DNA of 64,000 nucleotides from Shewanella maritima (lineage in GTDB: Bacteria; Pseudomonadota; Gammaproteobacteria; Enterobacterales; Shewanellaceae), in contig NZ_CP036200.1 in assembly GCF_004295345.1 (NCBI RefSeq), positions 1,674,001-1,738,000 of the forward strand. The letters are read 5' to 3'. This document shows, one piece after another, positions 1-8,330 of the stretch (position 1 is its first letter; each line of letters begins with the position of its first letter). The notes below the pieces were generated by a model. It did not search any database. It saw only the letters and a program-made list of their open reading frames with translations, and was not told the origin of the DNA. The translations under genes were made by a program, and so were the position numbers.

Positions 1-1964
1 CGACTAGCCAGTTCGTGAAACTCATCATAATTATAAATAGCACTCCTGAATTCGTAAAGCTGCTCATTAGAGACCTTACCTGAGCCTATAAAATCTAGAA
101 CAAATCTAAAAACAGTGGCATTTATATCAAGTACAAAACTTTCATCTTCTGGTAATATATACCCATTCAAATAGGCTTGACTTAAGCCTTGGTTGGAATT
201 CCCCAAGTAACTATCTATAGGAGTCACTCTACTTTTAAATCTTTTAACCTGAGCACTGTTATTTTCATCAACCCCATACTCAAACCCCAATATTGATTCA
301 AAAATTAAACTTACGCCATCTACAACACCTACTTCCATTAATTCAACATTAGTATCCTGAGTAACAAAGTAACTAACTGTATTACTCTGACCAGATAAAT
401 TATTAATTTGAAAATCACCATCAGACAATGAAGATAGAATAGATACGGTTACTTCTGTAGCACTATGACTCACTATAGGCAGTGGAGTTCCACTTGCTGT
501 AACTGTCATGTCTTCTGAGAAATCGGTTCCTAGAAGCTGAAACTCCTCACCCTCAACCAATAACATACCACCAGGAGAACTTATTACAGGACTCCCTGCT
601 GATTTTAATTTGATATTTCTAGTATTAGTTTTCAGTATTCCATCTGATACAAAAACTCTGCTCACACCAGGGTAAGCAATCGCTTGAAATTTTCCCGAAA
701 GTGCGTTTATAGGTTTATTAATTGGTTCTAAACCATCTCTTTCGAGCACTAAATAGTGTTGTGTTGTACTAAGCTCCTTTTCTAATAGGAGTTCGAAAAT
801 GTCACCTTCTCGAATATATTCAACATTATTATTATTGTGAATGACATAAGGTATGTTTATCAGTGAGCTATCATCTTCAGTTAAACCCACCAAGCGGTTA
901 CTATCATATACATCCAACACACCATCATTGTCATCATCTAGGTCTAAATAATCTGCAACTGTATCAAAGTCACTATCACTTGGTTTATATATATTGTTAC
1001 CCACTTCCTGATAATCTAGGATATTATTCCCATCTGAATCTTCGTCAACAAAGTTACCAATTCCATCATTATCTGCATCCTCTCTCCCTTCGACTTTATC
1101 AGGTAAACCATCGCCATCACTATCGCTATCTAACCAATTGGGTATGCCGTCATCATCGGGATCAAAGCTAACTTGATCTGAATAAAATGAGTAAAGAAAC
1201 TCTTCTGTATCACTAATAATATCGTCATCAGTATCATGAGTTAATGTACTAATACCCAGTGCAACTTCTTTTCGATCTTCAATAGCATCTCCATCTTGAT
1301 CTACGAATACCTCTGCATAATAGGTGAAACTCTCCCTACCATCGAAATTAATGTCATTGATACCGATATGATGCAAGCCTGATTCCAGCACTTCTACGTT
1401 TATCGCTACAGTTTGTAAATTTGGGGCTATGTCAATCACACCAAAATTAAGTGCATTACCATTCCTATCAGAAAAATAAATATTAGGTTTAAATTTTGAA
1501 TCTTGATACCTAAGCACGAGAGTTAGAAAGTCTCCCACCTCTGCAGAAAAAGCGAAGATATCACCATTATCTGACTTTTCAGATATCGCACCACTCACTG
1601 AAAAAGGCGGAGTAAACCCTACTTCCGTAGCAATTGACGGGTTATCATTGGGTTCAATCTCTTCGACTAAATCAAGTGATTGACGTTCAGCCACAAATGG
1701 AAAACCGTCAAACTCATCCAATACACCATCAGCATCTTCATCTTTATTCTCCCATGTGCCGACATAGTCAATAGGATCTATGGGTTCTTCCGGATCAACA
1801 GGGTCAACTGGATCGGTAGGTTGACTTGGGTCACTAGGTGATGTGGGATCTGATGGGTTATCTCCTTGGAAAGCAGGATCACCTGATTCTAGTTCACCTC
1901 CACAGCCTGTCAGAGTAAGACTGGATGCCAGTAACATCGACAACCATAAATACTTATATTTCAT
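1..1964 (-). CDS. Large Ca-binding-repeat (TSP3-like) lipoprotein, 3' end outside window
   Basis: An open frame of about 654 codons runs from the ATG at 1964 to the left edge without a stop, so the C-terminus is missing. The N-terminus is a lipoprotein signal with lipobox LTGC (Cys21). An Asp/Pro-rich linker follows at about residues 37-62. A region near 100-215 begins with an EPND motif and resembles bacterial pre-peptidase C-terminal domains. A cluster of DxDxDG-type repeats at about 225-355 is typical of thrombospondin type-3 Ca-binding repeats, and an IPT/TIG-like segment lies near 455-530. The gene lies 51 nt downstream of the last Tad pseudopilin gene on the same strand. An outer-membrane or surface role linked to the Flp pilus is inference; its true function is unknown. 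Confidence 0.8.
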   Translation of the reverse strand, partial: MKYKYLWLSMLLASSLTLTGCGGELESGDPAFQGDNPSDPTSPSDPSQPTDPVDPVDPEEPIDPIDYVGTWENKDEDADGVLDEFDGFPFVAERQSLDLVEEIEPNDNPSIATEVGFTPPFSVSGAISEKSDNGDIFAFSAEVGDFLTLVLRYQDSKFKPNIYFSDRNGNALNFGVIDIAPNLQTVAINVEVLESGLHHIGINDINFDGRESFTYYAEVFVDQDGDAIEDRKEVALGISTLTHDTDDDIISDTEEFLYSFYSDQVSFDPDDDGIPNWLDSDSDGDGLPDKVEGREDADNDGIGNFVDEDSDGNNILDYQEVGNNIYKPSDSDFDTVADYLDLDDDNDGVLDVYDSNRLVGLTEDDSSLINIPYVIHNNNNVEYIREGDIFELLLEKELSTTQHYLVLERDGLEPINKPINALSGKFQAIAYPGVSRVFVSDGILKTNTRNIKLKSAGSPVISSPGGMLLVEGEEFQLLGTDFSEDMTVTASGTPLPIVSHSATEVTVSILSSLSDGDFQINNLSGQSNTVSYFVTQDTNVELMEVGVVDGVSLIFESILGFEYGVDENNSAQVKRFKSRVTPIDSYLGNSNQGLSQAYLNGYILPEDESFVLDINATVFRFVLDFIGSGKVSNEQLYEFRSAIYNYDEFHELAS

Positions 1965-2015
1965 TGCACATATCCCTATAAAAATCCGTTTATTGCTATT
2001 TTATTGCGGCTTTAA

Positions 2016-2719
2016 CTACATCCGAAAAGGAGTCTGCATCCGCGTTAACCCTTGCGATACCAGCGCCAAATACGCATCGCCTGTAATTTGCCCTAAGGCA
2101 TTGCATGCAAGTTGCTCACGGCTTGGTGCGTACCAAACCGAGGTGACAATTTCTTCGATAACATAGTTGGCAAAAGGCACTATCAGTTTTTGACACCACC
2201 TCACTTCTATTTGCAGTAGGTTGGCATCTTGAATATTCATTTGTCGGCCACTGCCAACATCCTTCACCCCAGCACTTCGATACATTAAGTTATTATTTGG
2301 GATCTCATCGATATAACGGTTGTTGTAGCGAGCACGAATTTTGAACTCATTAAACGTGCGTCTATCTGGGCTTAATACAGTGATTTGACTTTGAGCAAAC
2401 ACCGCCGCCCGCGCTTTAGCTACCGCAGTCAAGGTATCTGACATACTTGTTCCATGCGCAAACAGTGGGGTCATGCCTTTAGCGAGCCCCTGTCGAATTT
2501 CACTTACATTGCCATGATTTAGTGCGCCGGCTCGCGCCGCATTTACCGTTGCAGCATCTAAGGTGCTTTTTGCTGAGTAGATAAATCCCCACTGAGCAAT
2601 TAGCATCATGGCAACCAAAATAATTGGCATAAGAAAAGGCAAAGCGAGGTTAAACTCAATCATACTCTGCCCTGCCTGGGGCTAACTCTTAGTTTGCTCA
2701 AGGCACCTTTGCTGATCAT
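2016..2719 (-). CDS. tadE: TadE-like pseudopilin, frame broken near the start
   Basis: The main open frame (2016-2663, 215 aa) begins MIEFNLALPF, which is the middle of a TadE prepilin signal. Translation from the ATG at 2719, which overlaps the TGA of the upstream TPR gene, gives MISKGALSKLRVSPRQG in the other frame and stops right after that ATG at 2663. Adding one base near 2669 would join the two as PRQGQSMIEF, a normal TadE cleavage region (Gly, then Glu at +5) followed by a hydrophobic helix. The rest is a soluble domain with Cys residues near 157 and 184 of the longer frame. The gene is therefore drawn from 2719 with a -1 indel that is either a mutation or a sequencing error. The product should be a minor pseudopilin of the Flp pilus. 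Confidence 0.8.
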
Positions 2720-3192
2720 AACGAAGCTTGTTTAGTCTTAGGTGTTGGTTCACGTTGCAGTTCATTCAATGCGTTCAACAGCGCATTAACTTGTTTAGTC
2801 ACAACTGAATTTGGGTCTGCTTGACGTTGTGCTTGCTGCAACACCTGAGTAGATTGCTTAATACGCACTAGGCTGATGTTATATAAAGCTTTAGTATTTT
2901 TAGGCTCCAACTCAAGGCACTTTAGGTAGGCGTTAATGGCTGCGTCATGGCGCCCTGTGCGGGTATAAATATTACCCAAACGAAACCAAGCTGGGGCATA
3001 GTTGGGGACTGATTTAAGCACTTCAATGTATAAACTCTCAGCTTGGTCGAGCATGGCTGTCTTGTAGGCGTGCTCGGCCTGCTGCTGAATAACCAGGATT
3101 TGCTGATTACCTTGATGCTCCTCTTGCGAAGGTGCACTTGAACATGCAGTTAGCCCAACCAATGCGAGTGCAACTATTAACTGTCTTACCAT
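2716..3192 (-). CDS. tadD: TadD-like TPR lipoprotein
   Basis: The 158-aa product has a lipoprotein signal (MVRQLIVALALVGLTAC, lipobox LTAC) followed by TPR helices at about residues 35-115, including the WFRLGNIY and AINAYLKCLELEP segments. It matches TadD, the TPR lipoprotein that assists secretin assembly in Tad systems, although it is shorter than many TadD proteins. The start overlaps the end of the DUF192 gene by 7 nt, and the stop overlaps the proposed ATG of the TadE-like gene, so translation is probably coupled. The family call rests on the lipobox, the TPRs and the context. Confidence 0.8.
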   Translation of the reverse strand: MVRQLIVALALVGLTACSSAPSQEEHQGNQQILVIQQQAEHAYKTAMLDQAESLYIEVLKSVPNYAPAWFRLGNIYTRTGRHDAAINAYLKCLELEPKNTKALYNISLVRIKQSTQVLQQAQRQADPNSVVTKQVNALLNALNELQREPTPKTKQASL

Positions 3193-3524
3193 GACAGAGT
3201 ATCTCCTTGATTTATATTATTTAGATGTGCGCTACCCGGTGCGAGCTCCAGCACCTTTTTAGCCCTCAAACACCAGCTAAGTCGCCTTGGTGACAATTCA
3301 CGCACAAGCTTTATCACCTGGTTATGTTTATTCAGATAGACCACATCAATGGCGTACTTCATGCCGAAAGTGTGCACTGAGTTACAAGGAGTGATTAATA
3401 ATCCTTGCTCATCAGTTAACTTGTCTCGTCCAAGTAGCCCTCTTAACCGCAGCGGTGCAGTGTCAGCAATAGATACGCTGTTAATTGCACCACCTTTTTG
3501 ATTCGTTAACTTGACACTTTCCAT
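3186..3524 (-). CDS. DUF192 family protein inside the Tad operon
   Basis: The 112-aa protein has the DUF192 hallmarks: an LRLRGLLGR segment, a GLLITPCNSVHTFGM region and a closing RELSPRRLSWCLRAKKVLEL stretch. DUF192 proteins are small beta-rich proteins of uncertain function, often exported, but no signal peptide is evident here. The gene starts 3 nt after the tadC stop and overlaps tadD by 7 nt, so it is embedded in the operon rather than inserted between transcription units. A Tad-specific role is inferred from this coupling alone. The family call is secure and the function unknown. Confidence 0.85.
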   Translation of the reverse strand: MESVKLTNQKGGAINSVSIADTAPLRLRGLLGRDKLTDEQGLLITPCNSVHTFGMKYAIDVVYLNKHNQVIKLVRELSPRRLSWCLRAKKVLELAPGSAHLNNINQGDTLSW

Positions 3525-3527
3525 AAC

Positions 3528-4391
3528 CTAGAGCTCATACAGAAACTTCATTGCAATTGGGAATGCCAAAATCATGAAGGTCACAGGGAAGATAAAAACG
3601 ATGAGAGGAAAAATGAGTTTTACTGGTGCTTCTAACGCCTTTTTCTCCGCACGTAAAAAGCGTTCGACTCGGCGTTGGTCGGACTGAATACGTAAAGTTT
3701 GGCCTAAGCTTGCACCGGTTTTTTCAGCCTGTGCTAATGCACTAACTAAGCTGTTTACTTCAGTTACCTGAACACGATCTGCCATATTGCGAAAAGACTG
3801 CGCCCTTGACATACCTGCACGCATGTCGCGAATAACTTTTTCGAACTCGATGCGTAGCGGCCCAGCGGGGCCGCGCTCAACGGCTTGTGATAAGGCTCCT
3901 GTCATGTTCAAACCAGCCTCAATAGACATGGTCAGATAATCAAGGTAAACCGGCAGCGCCTTAACAATTAATCCTTGGCGTTTTTTACGTAAGTCATTCA
4001 GTGAAATAACCGGTAGGTAGTAGCCGAAGATTGCCGCAATCACCACATAATTGGTTGGTACGCCGTCCAACATTGCACCGCACAGCAGCATCAAACCAAC
4101 AGAAAAAAGGGTACTGATGATGCGAATTGCAAAATACTGCTCGGCACTCATGATGTAAGACAAACCAGATACTTGCAGCTTACGCGACACGCGCTCTAAA
4201 TAGTCTACGCTCAGATTTTCACTCACATAAAAAGCTAGCAAGCGCACCCATGGCCAAATTAACTTCAAACCTGGAGAAAGCGGGTCCATAAACTCCCTAT
4301 TCTCAACAGGCACACGACGATAAATACGCACACAGCTGACGATTAAGAACATCAATGCGATTGCAAAACAAATAGTAATTAAGTTCAACAT
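3528..4391 (-). CDS. tadC: TadC inner-membrane platform protein
   Basis: This 287-aa membrane protein is of the type II secretion system F (T2SSF/GspF) family. A TM segment lies at residues 3-20, two further TM segments lie near 85-140, the cytoplasmic T2SSF domain with EAGLNMTGALSQAVERGP lies at about 155-200, and two C-terminal TM segments include LIFPLIVFIFPVTFMILAF. With TadB it forms the Flp assembly platform driven by TadA. The start lies 7 nt after the tadB stop. Length and topology are normal for TadC. Confidence 0.93.
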   Translation of the reverse strand: MLNLITICFAIALMFLIVSCVRIYRRVPVENREFMDPLSPGLKLIWPWVRLLAFYVSENLSVDYLERVSRKLQVSGLSYIMSAEQYFAIRIISTLFSVGLMLLCGAMLDGVPTNYVVIAAIFGYYLPVISLNDLRKKRQGLIVKALPVYLDYLTMSIEAGLNMTGALSQAVERGPAGPLRIEFEKVIRDMRAGMSRAQSFRNMADRVQVTEVNSLVSALAQAEKTGASLGQTLRIQSDQRRVERFLRAEKKALEAPVKLIFPLIVFIFPVTFMILAFPIAMKFLYEL

Positions 4392-4398
4392 GGCTCAC

Positions 4399-5250
4399 CT
4401 ACACATCGATGGTAATAATTTTGCGAATGGTAAAGTAACCGCAAATCAGCATTAAGGTGACAACCACTATCAAACCCCAACCGATAGGGTCGGTAACAAT
4501 CCTTCCCATAGAGGCGGGCTCCATGTGATACAAGACAATACCAATAAATACCGGCAGCACAGTCATCACTAGCCCCTGCATTTTCCCCTGTGCTGTTAGT
4601 GCGTTTATCTTGCCTTCCATTTCGATTTTTCGGCGCAAGGTATCAGAAAGGCGAATAAGCACTTCGGCCAAGTTGCCACCGACCTCTCGAGAGATCTGCA
4701 TACCGGCAGTGACCAATTGAAATTCATCTTCAGGTATGCGGCGATGCATGTTGTCGAGTGCCGTGCTGAACTCTACTCCAAGGCGCTGCTCTCTTAAAAA
4801 CAGTTGAAACTCTTGCTTAGCAGGCGATGCCATTTCTTCAGCCATAAATTCAATAGCACTGGTTAAGTTGGCACCTGATTGCATAGAACTCGCAATCATG
4901 GTTAATGCATCAGGTAGTTGATGAACAAATTTACGGCGCCGGCGCTGATGCAAAAACTTGTAAGCAAACCTGGGAAGTAGCGCCAGCACGATACTAATGA
5001 GAATACCGAACACCCAGCTACCGGTAATTACCTTGAACAAAATAGGCATCAGCAACAAAGTGGCCATGTTGATCATAAAGATGCGCTTTGGCTCGATAAA
5101 CAAAAACATCTCAGTCAAATTCACCCGAGCCGATGTAGTAAAGGTCTCCTGGTACTGCCGAGCAAGCTTGGTACTCAAATGCTTGATAGCAAACACTGCC
5201 AGCACTACAGCCATAAACACCAACACCATAGCGACTATCACGCTACTCAT
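4399..5250 (-). CDS. tadB: TadB inner-membrane platform protein
   Basis: This 283-aa T2SSF-family protein has an N-terminal TM segment (residues 4-24), a TM pair near 58-95, a cytoplasmic helical domain containing QLPDALTMIASSMQSGANL at about 110-130 and EVGGNLAEVLIRLSDTLRRK further on, then two C-terminal TM segments. It is the partner of TadC in the Tad inner-membrane platform. Its ATG overlaps the end of tadA by 4 nt, a sign of translational coupling. There is nothing atypical in length. Confidence 0.93.
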   Translation of the reverse strand: MSSVIVAMVLVFMAVVLAVFAIKHLSTKLARQYQETFTTSARVNLTEMFLFIEPKRIFMINMATLLLMPILFKVITGSWVFGILISIVLALLPRFAYKFLHQRRRRKFVHQLPDALTMIASSMQSGANLTSAIEFMAEEMASPAKQEFQLFLREQRLGVEFSTALDNMHRRIPEDEFQLVTAGMQISREVGGNLAEVLIRLSDTLRRKIEMEGKINALTAQGKMQGLVMTVLPVFIGIVLYHMEPASMGRIVTDPIGWGLIVVVTLMLICGYFTIRKIITIDV

Positions 5251-7007
5251 ACATTGACCTCACGCTCAAAGATATCTAGCGCGATACGCACACCACTTTG
5301 CTGCAACTGTTCATAAAACTCAGGCACTGTGCCGGTCGCTGTATAGTGGCCAACAATCTTGCCTTTATCGTCAAATCCAGTTTGCTGGAACTTAAAGATT
5401 TCTGACAATTGAACAACATTGCCTTCGATCCCTGTCACTTCACAAATACTGGTAATACGCCGTGAACCATCAGAGAAGCGTGATTGCTGCACAATAATGT
5501 TTACCGCTGAGGTGATTTGCTCTCGAATAGCCTGTACAGGTAAATCCATACCAGCCATCATCACCATGACTTCTAGTCGAGAAATACAATCACGAGGGGA
5601 ATTTGAGTGGGCGGTTGTCAGCGAGCCATCATGGCCAGTATTCATCGCTTGCAACATATCAAGCGCCTCACCACCACGACACTCACCTATCACCACGCGA
5701 TCAGGACGCATACGCAAGCAGTTTTTAACCAAATCGCGTATTTCAACCGCACCTTTACCTTCCTGGTTTGGTGGCCTTGCTTCAAGCGACACCAAGTTAG
5801 GTTGGTACAACTGTAGCTCTGCCGCATCTTCTACAGTCACAATGCGTTCATCATCAGGAATGAAGTTTGACAACACATTAAGCAAAGTCGTTTTACCTGA
5901 CCCTGTACCACCCGATATCACGATATTGCGCTTTTGTTTAACCGCCATTTCAAGAAATGCCGCCATGGCATGATTCATCGAGCCAAAGCTGACTAAGTCA
6001 TCACAGCTTAACCGGCGCTGCATAAACTTACGGATAGTAATACATGGGCCTTTCAGCGCTAATGGCGGGATCACAGCATTTACACGAGAGCCATCTTTTA
6101 GGCGTGCATCAACCATTGGTGAACTTTCATCAATACGTCGCCCAATTGGAGTAACAATACGCTCAATCGCACCTAGGACGGCTTGGTCATCTGAAAATGC
6201 GATATCGGATAAATACAAATTACCGCTTTTCTCATAGAAGATTTGATCATGGCTATTGACCATAATTTCTGTGACTTCTGCATCAGCAATAAGGCCTTCT
6301 AGGGGGCCTAAACCAATTGTTTCATCAAGCACTTCTTTAGTTAATGCTTTAACATCGATGTGCTCTGGTACATCCATATTATTAAGAATGTGGCCAACTA
6401 AAGATTCACTTTGGGTGCGAAGTTCTTCATCGCTCATTTCATTTACGTTAACGCGGCGAAGATCCATCAGTTTAATGAGCTCAGCATGCACCGTTTTACG
6501 CAGCTCGTTTCGCAGCTTAATAGACTGTAGCTGCTGCTCGTTTGCTTTAGACGATGTTTTACTGCTTAGCTCTACGACATTACTGTTTGTCGTGGAACTT
6601 GTAGAAATGGCATCACTCGACGCCGACTCGCTCTGAGTAGCGGTTTTTAAGGCCGACGATTGATTAGCAGTTTGGCTTTCACTCGCAAGAGTAGTGACTG
6701 TGCTTCGTTGTGGGTCTAACGATTTAACTCGGATAATATAATCGCCAATTTGTACCTTATCGGTTAATGCTAATGGACCATAGCTTTCACGCTTTTCACC
6801 ATTAACCTTCACCCCTGTACGACTGGCATTATCACTGACAAAAATGCCACGTTCATTCTGAATTAAACTGGCGTGGTGCTTAGAAACCTTGAAGCCACGA
6901 AGCTGAATAAGATGATCAGATTCTTTGCCAATCTGACACTGAGCATGAATACATTGAAAGTCACCAACCTTGGTGCCTTTACTCGTACTGACTGAAATAT
7001 TAAACAT
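5247..7007 (-). CDS. tadA: TadA/CpaF secretion ATPase with N-terminal FHA domain
   Basis: The 586-aa protein has two parts. Residues 1-97 form a forkhead-associated (FHA) domain, a phosphothreonine-recognition fold, with IGKESDHLIQL, SKHHASLI and GVKVNGE. A Ser/Thr-rich linker spans 100-160. Residues 160-586 are a CpaF-type secretion ATPase with Walker A GGTGSGKTT at 366-374, an aspartate-box region ERIVTVEDAAELQL at 387-400, Walker B region MRPDRVVIGECRGGEALDML at 433-452 and the His box TTAHSNSPRD at 464-473. It should hydrolyse ATP to drive Flp pilin assembly. Most TadA proteins lack an FHA domain; here it could recruit a phosphorylated partner. It overlaps tadB by 4 nt and begins 12 nt after the secretin gene. 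Confidence 0.95.
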   Translation of the reverse strand: MFNISVSTSKGTKVGDFQCIHAQCQIGKESDHLIQLRGFKVSKHHASLIQNERGIFVSDNASRTGVKVNGEKRESYGPLALTDKVQIGDYIIRVKSLDPQRSTVTTLASESQTANQSSALKTATQSESASSDAISTSSTTNSNVVELSSKTSSKANEQQLQSIKLRNELRKTVHAELIKLMDLRRVNVNEMSDEELRTQSESLVGHILNNMDVPEHIDVKALTKEVLDETIGLGPLEGLIADAEVTEIMVNSHDQIFYEKSGNLYLSDIAFSDDQAVLGAIERIVTPIGRRIDESSPMVDARLKDGSRVNAVIPPLALKGPCITIRKFMQRRLSCDDLVSFGSMNHAMAAFLEMAVKQKRNIVISGGTGSGKTTLLNVLSNFIPDDERIVTVEDAAELQLYQPNLVSLEARPPNQEGKGAVEIRDLVKNCLRMRPDRVVIGECRGGEALDMLQAMNTGHDGSLTTAHSNSPRDCISRLEVMVMMAGMDLPVQAIREQITSAVNIIVQQSRFSDGSRRITSICEVTGIEGNVVQLSEIFKFQQTGFDDKGKIVGHYTATGTVPEFYEQLQQSGVRIALDIFEREVNV

Positions 7008-7019
7008 CCCTACAGCTCC

Positions 7020-8330
7020 CTAATCCAAGATATAAAAAGCTTCAAGTTCTGTCGCATCACCAGCTAACTCTCGCCCGCGAGCTAATTGCTTGTCATGGCT
7101 TTCTTCACCTGGGTAAATCACTGTCGGGGTCACAAAAATCACTAGCTCACTCTTTTTGTCCCTGAAATCCCGAGACTTAAACAGCTCGCCAATAACCGGA
7201 ATATCGCCTAAGAATGGAAATTTATTTACCACTTTAGACATCTCACTATTTACCAAACCCGAAATAACAATGGTTTCGTTATTTTTAACGTTAATAACAG
7301 ACTCTGTGCGACGAGTAAGTAATCCAGGAATATCACCGACCGCGGTAGATGGGTCGATTGAGCTCACCTCAGCACTTACACGGCTAATGATGTTTTGTTG
7401 TTCGTCAACTACGGGCTCGATATCTAACTTAATACCGTACTCTTTGAACTCTACGTCTGCTGCACCAAGGCCGCTAAGCACAGGTATTGGGAATTCACCA
7501 CCGGCAATAAACGAGGCTGCTTCACCGCTTCTAGTCGCCAAGTTAGGCTCTGCGAGCAAACGAGCATCACCTTTTTCGGACAGTAGTTGTATTTGCGAAC
7601 CAATGCCGGTCACGATGCCAAAATAGCTCCAACCGCGAGAATCAAGTACACCTATAGAGTCATTGATAGCTCCGCTAATCCCCTCAACGTATTGCCCAGG
7701 AGAAGCCACACTAAAAATTGGGTTTGAAGAAAATGCTTTAGCTGCACCATACGCAGGTCCGGCCATCGAAGAGTCCCACTTCACACCAATATCTTGCAAT
7801 GTCGTTTTGTTGAACTCCACAATACGTACCTGCATACGCACCATAGGCTCCATTTGCTTGGCATATTCCAAATACTTGACTAGGGAAACAATATTGGGGC
7901 TAGCGGAAAGGATTTTTTCTAGCTGCTCTTTCTGAGATGACTCCGCCTTACCTTGCACGATTATCAAGCCGTCATTCTCGGTGACAGTTAAAGATGGAAA
8001 AGCTGATAACATACGCTTAATTGTGGCCGTACTTTTAATGCTGTTATCAGGTGTAACTGTCACACTTAACTTGATTATCTTGCCGTTTTTTTGCCATAGC
8101 TGTAGGTCAGTTTCACCGGCAGACTCACCAATTAGGATCACTCCTTTGTCGTCAACCACTTTGGCGCTAAGTACATTGCCGTTACCTACGACAACTCGTT
8201 CAACATTTTTCGCTTTGTAAAGCTCGACTGCACCAACATATAATTTAAAAGGCGTATTATTGTGGGCGATCGAAAAATTAGGCAGTAACAACAGCGTCCA
8301 TGCCAAGATAGTTATTAGTATATTTTTCAT
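7020..8330 (-). CDS. rcpA: RcpA/CpaC outer-membrane secretin of the Flp pilus
   Basis: The 436-aa protein has a signal peptide (about residues 1-22), a pilus-formation N-terminal domain at about 28-95, a BON-like segment at about 105-155 (LSAFPSLTVTENDGLIIVQG) and a secretin domain at about 250-405. The diagnostic secretin signature FPFLGDIPVIGELFK is at 371-385, and the domain closes with LVIFVTPTVI. Secretins form the multimeric outer-membrane channel through which the pilus exits. The ATG overlaps the reconstructed end of rcpC as ATGA, and tadA follows after 12 nt. Confidence 0.95.
   Translation of the reverse strand: MKNILITILAWTLLLLPNFSIAHNNTPFKLYVGAVELYKAKNVERVVVGNGNVLSAKVVDDKGVILIGESAGETDLQLWQKNGKIIKLSVTVTPDNSIKSTATIKRMLSAFPSLTVTENDGLIIVQGKAESSQKEQLEKILSASPNIVSLVKYLEYAKQMEPMVRMQVRIVEFNKTTLQDIGVKWDSSMAGPAYGAAKAFSSNPIFSVASPGQYVEGISGAINDSIGVLDSRGWSYFGIVTGIGSQIQLLSEKGDARLLAEPNLATRSGEAASFIAGGEFPIPVLSGLGAADVEFKEYGIKLDIEPVVDEQQNIISRVSAEVSSIDPSTAVGDIPGLLTRRTESVINVKNNETIVISGLVNSEMSKVVNKFPFLGDIPVIGELFKSRDFRDKKSELVIFVTPTVIYPGEESHDKQLARGRELAGDATELEAFYILD

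Noticed and set aside
863..1171. Plus-strand 102-codon frame rich in His and Tyr
   Set aside because: It is the antisense shadow of the DxDxDG repeats of the minus-strand lipoprotein, and its composition is artificial.
1843..2166. Plus-strand frame across the lipoprotein start and tadE end
   Set aside because: No ribosome-binding site and it opposes two well-supported genes.
2664..2719. Treating the TadE protein as starting at 2663
   Set aside because: That start cuts off the prepilin leader; the coupled ATG at 2719 gives a proper leader once one base is restored.
5419..5973. 184-codon plus-strand frame opposite tadA
   Set aside because: It is antisense to the conserved ATPase motifs and has no homology-like features.
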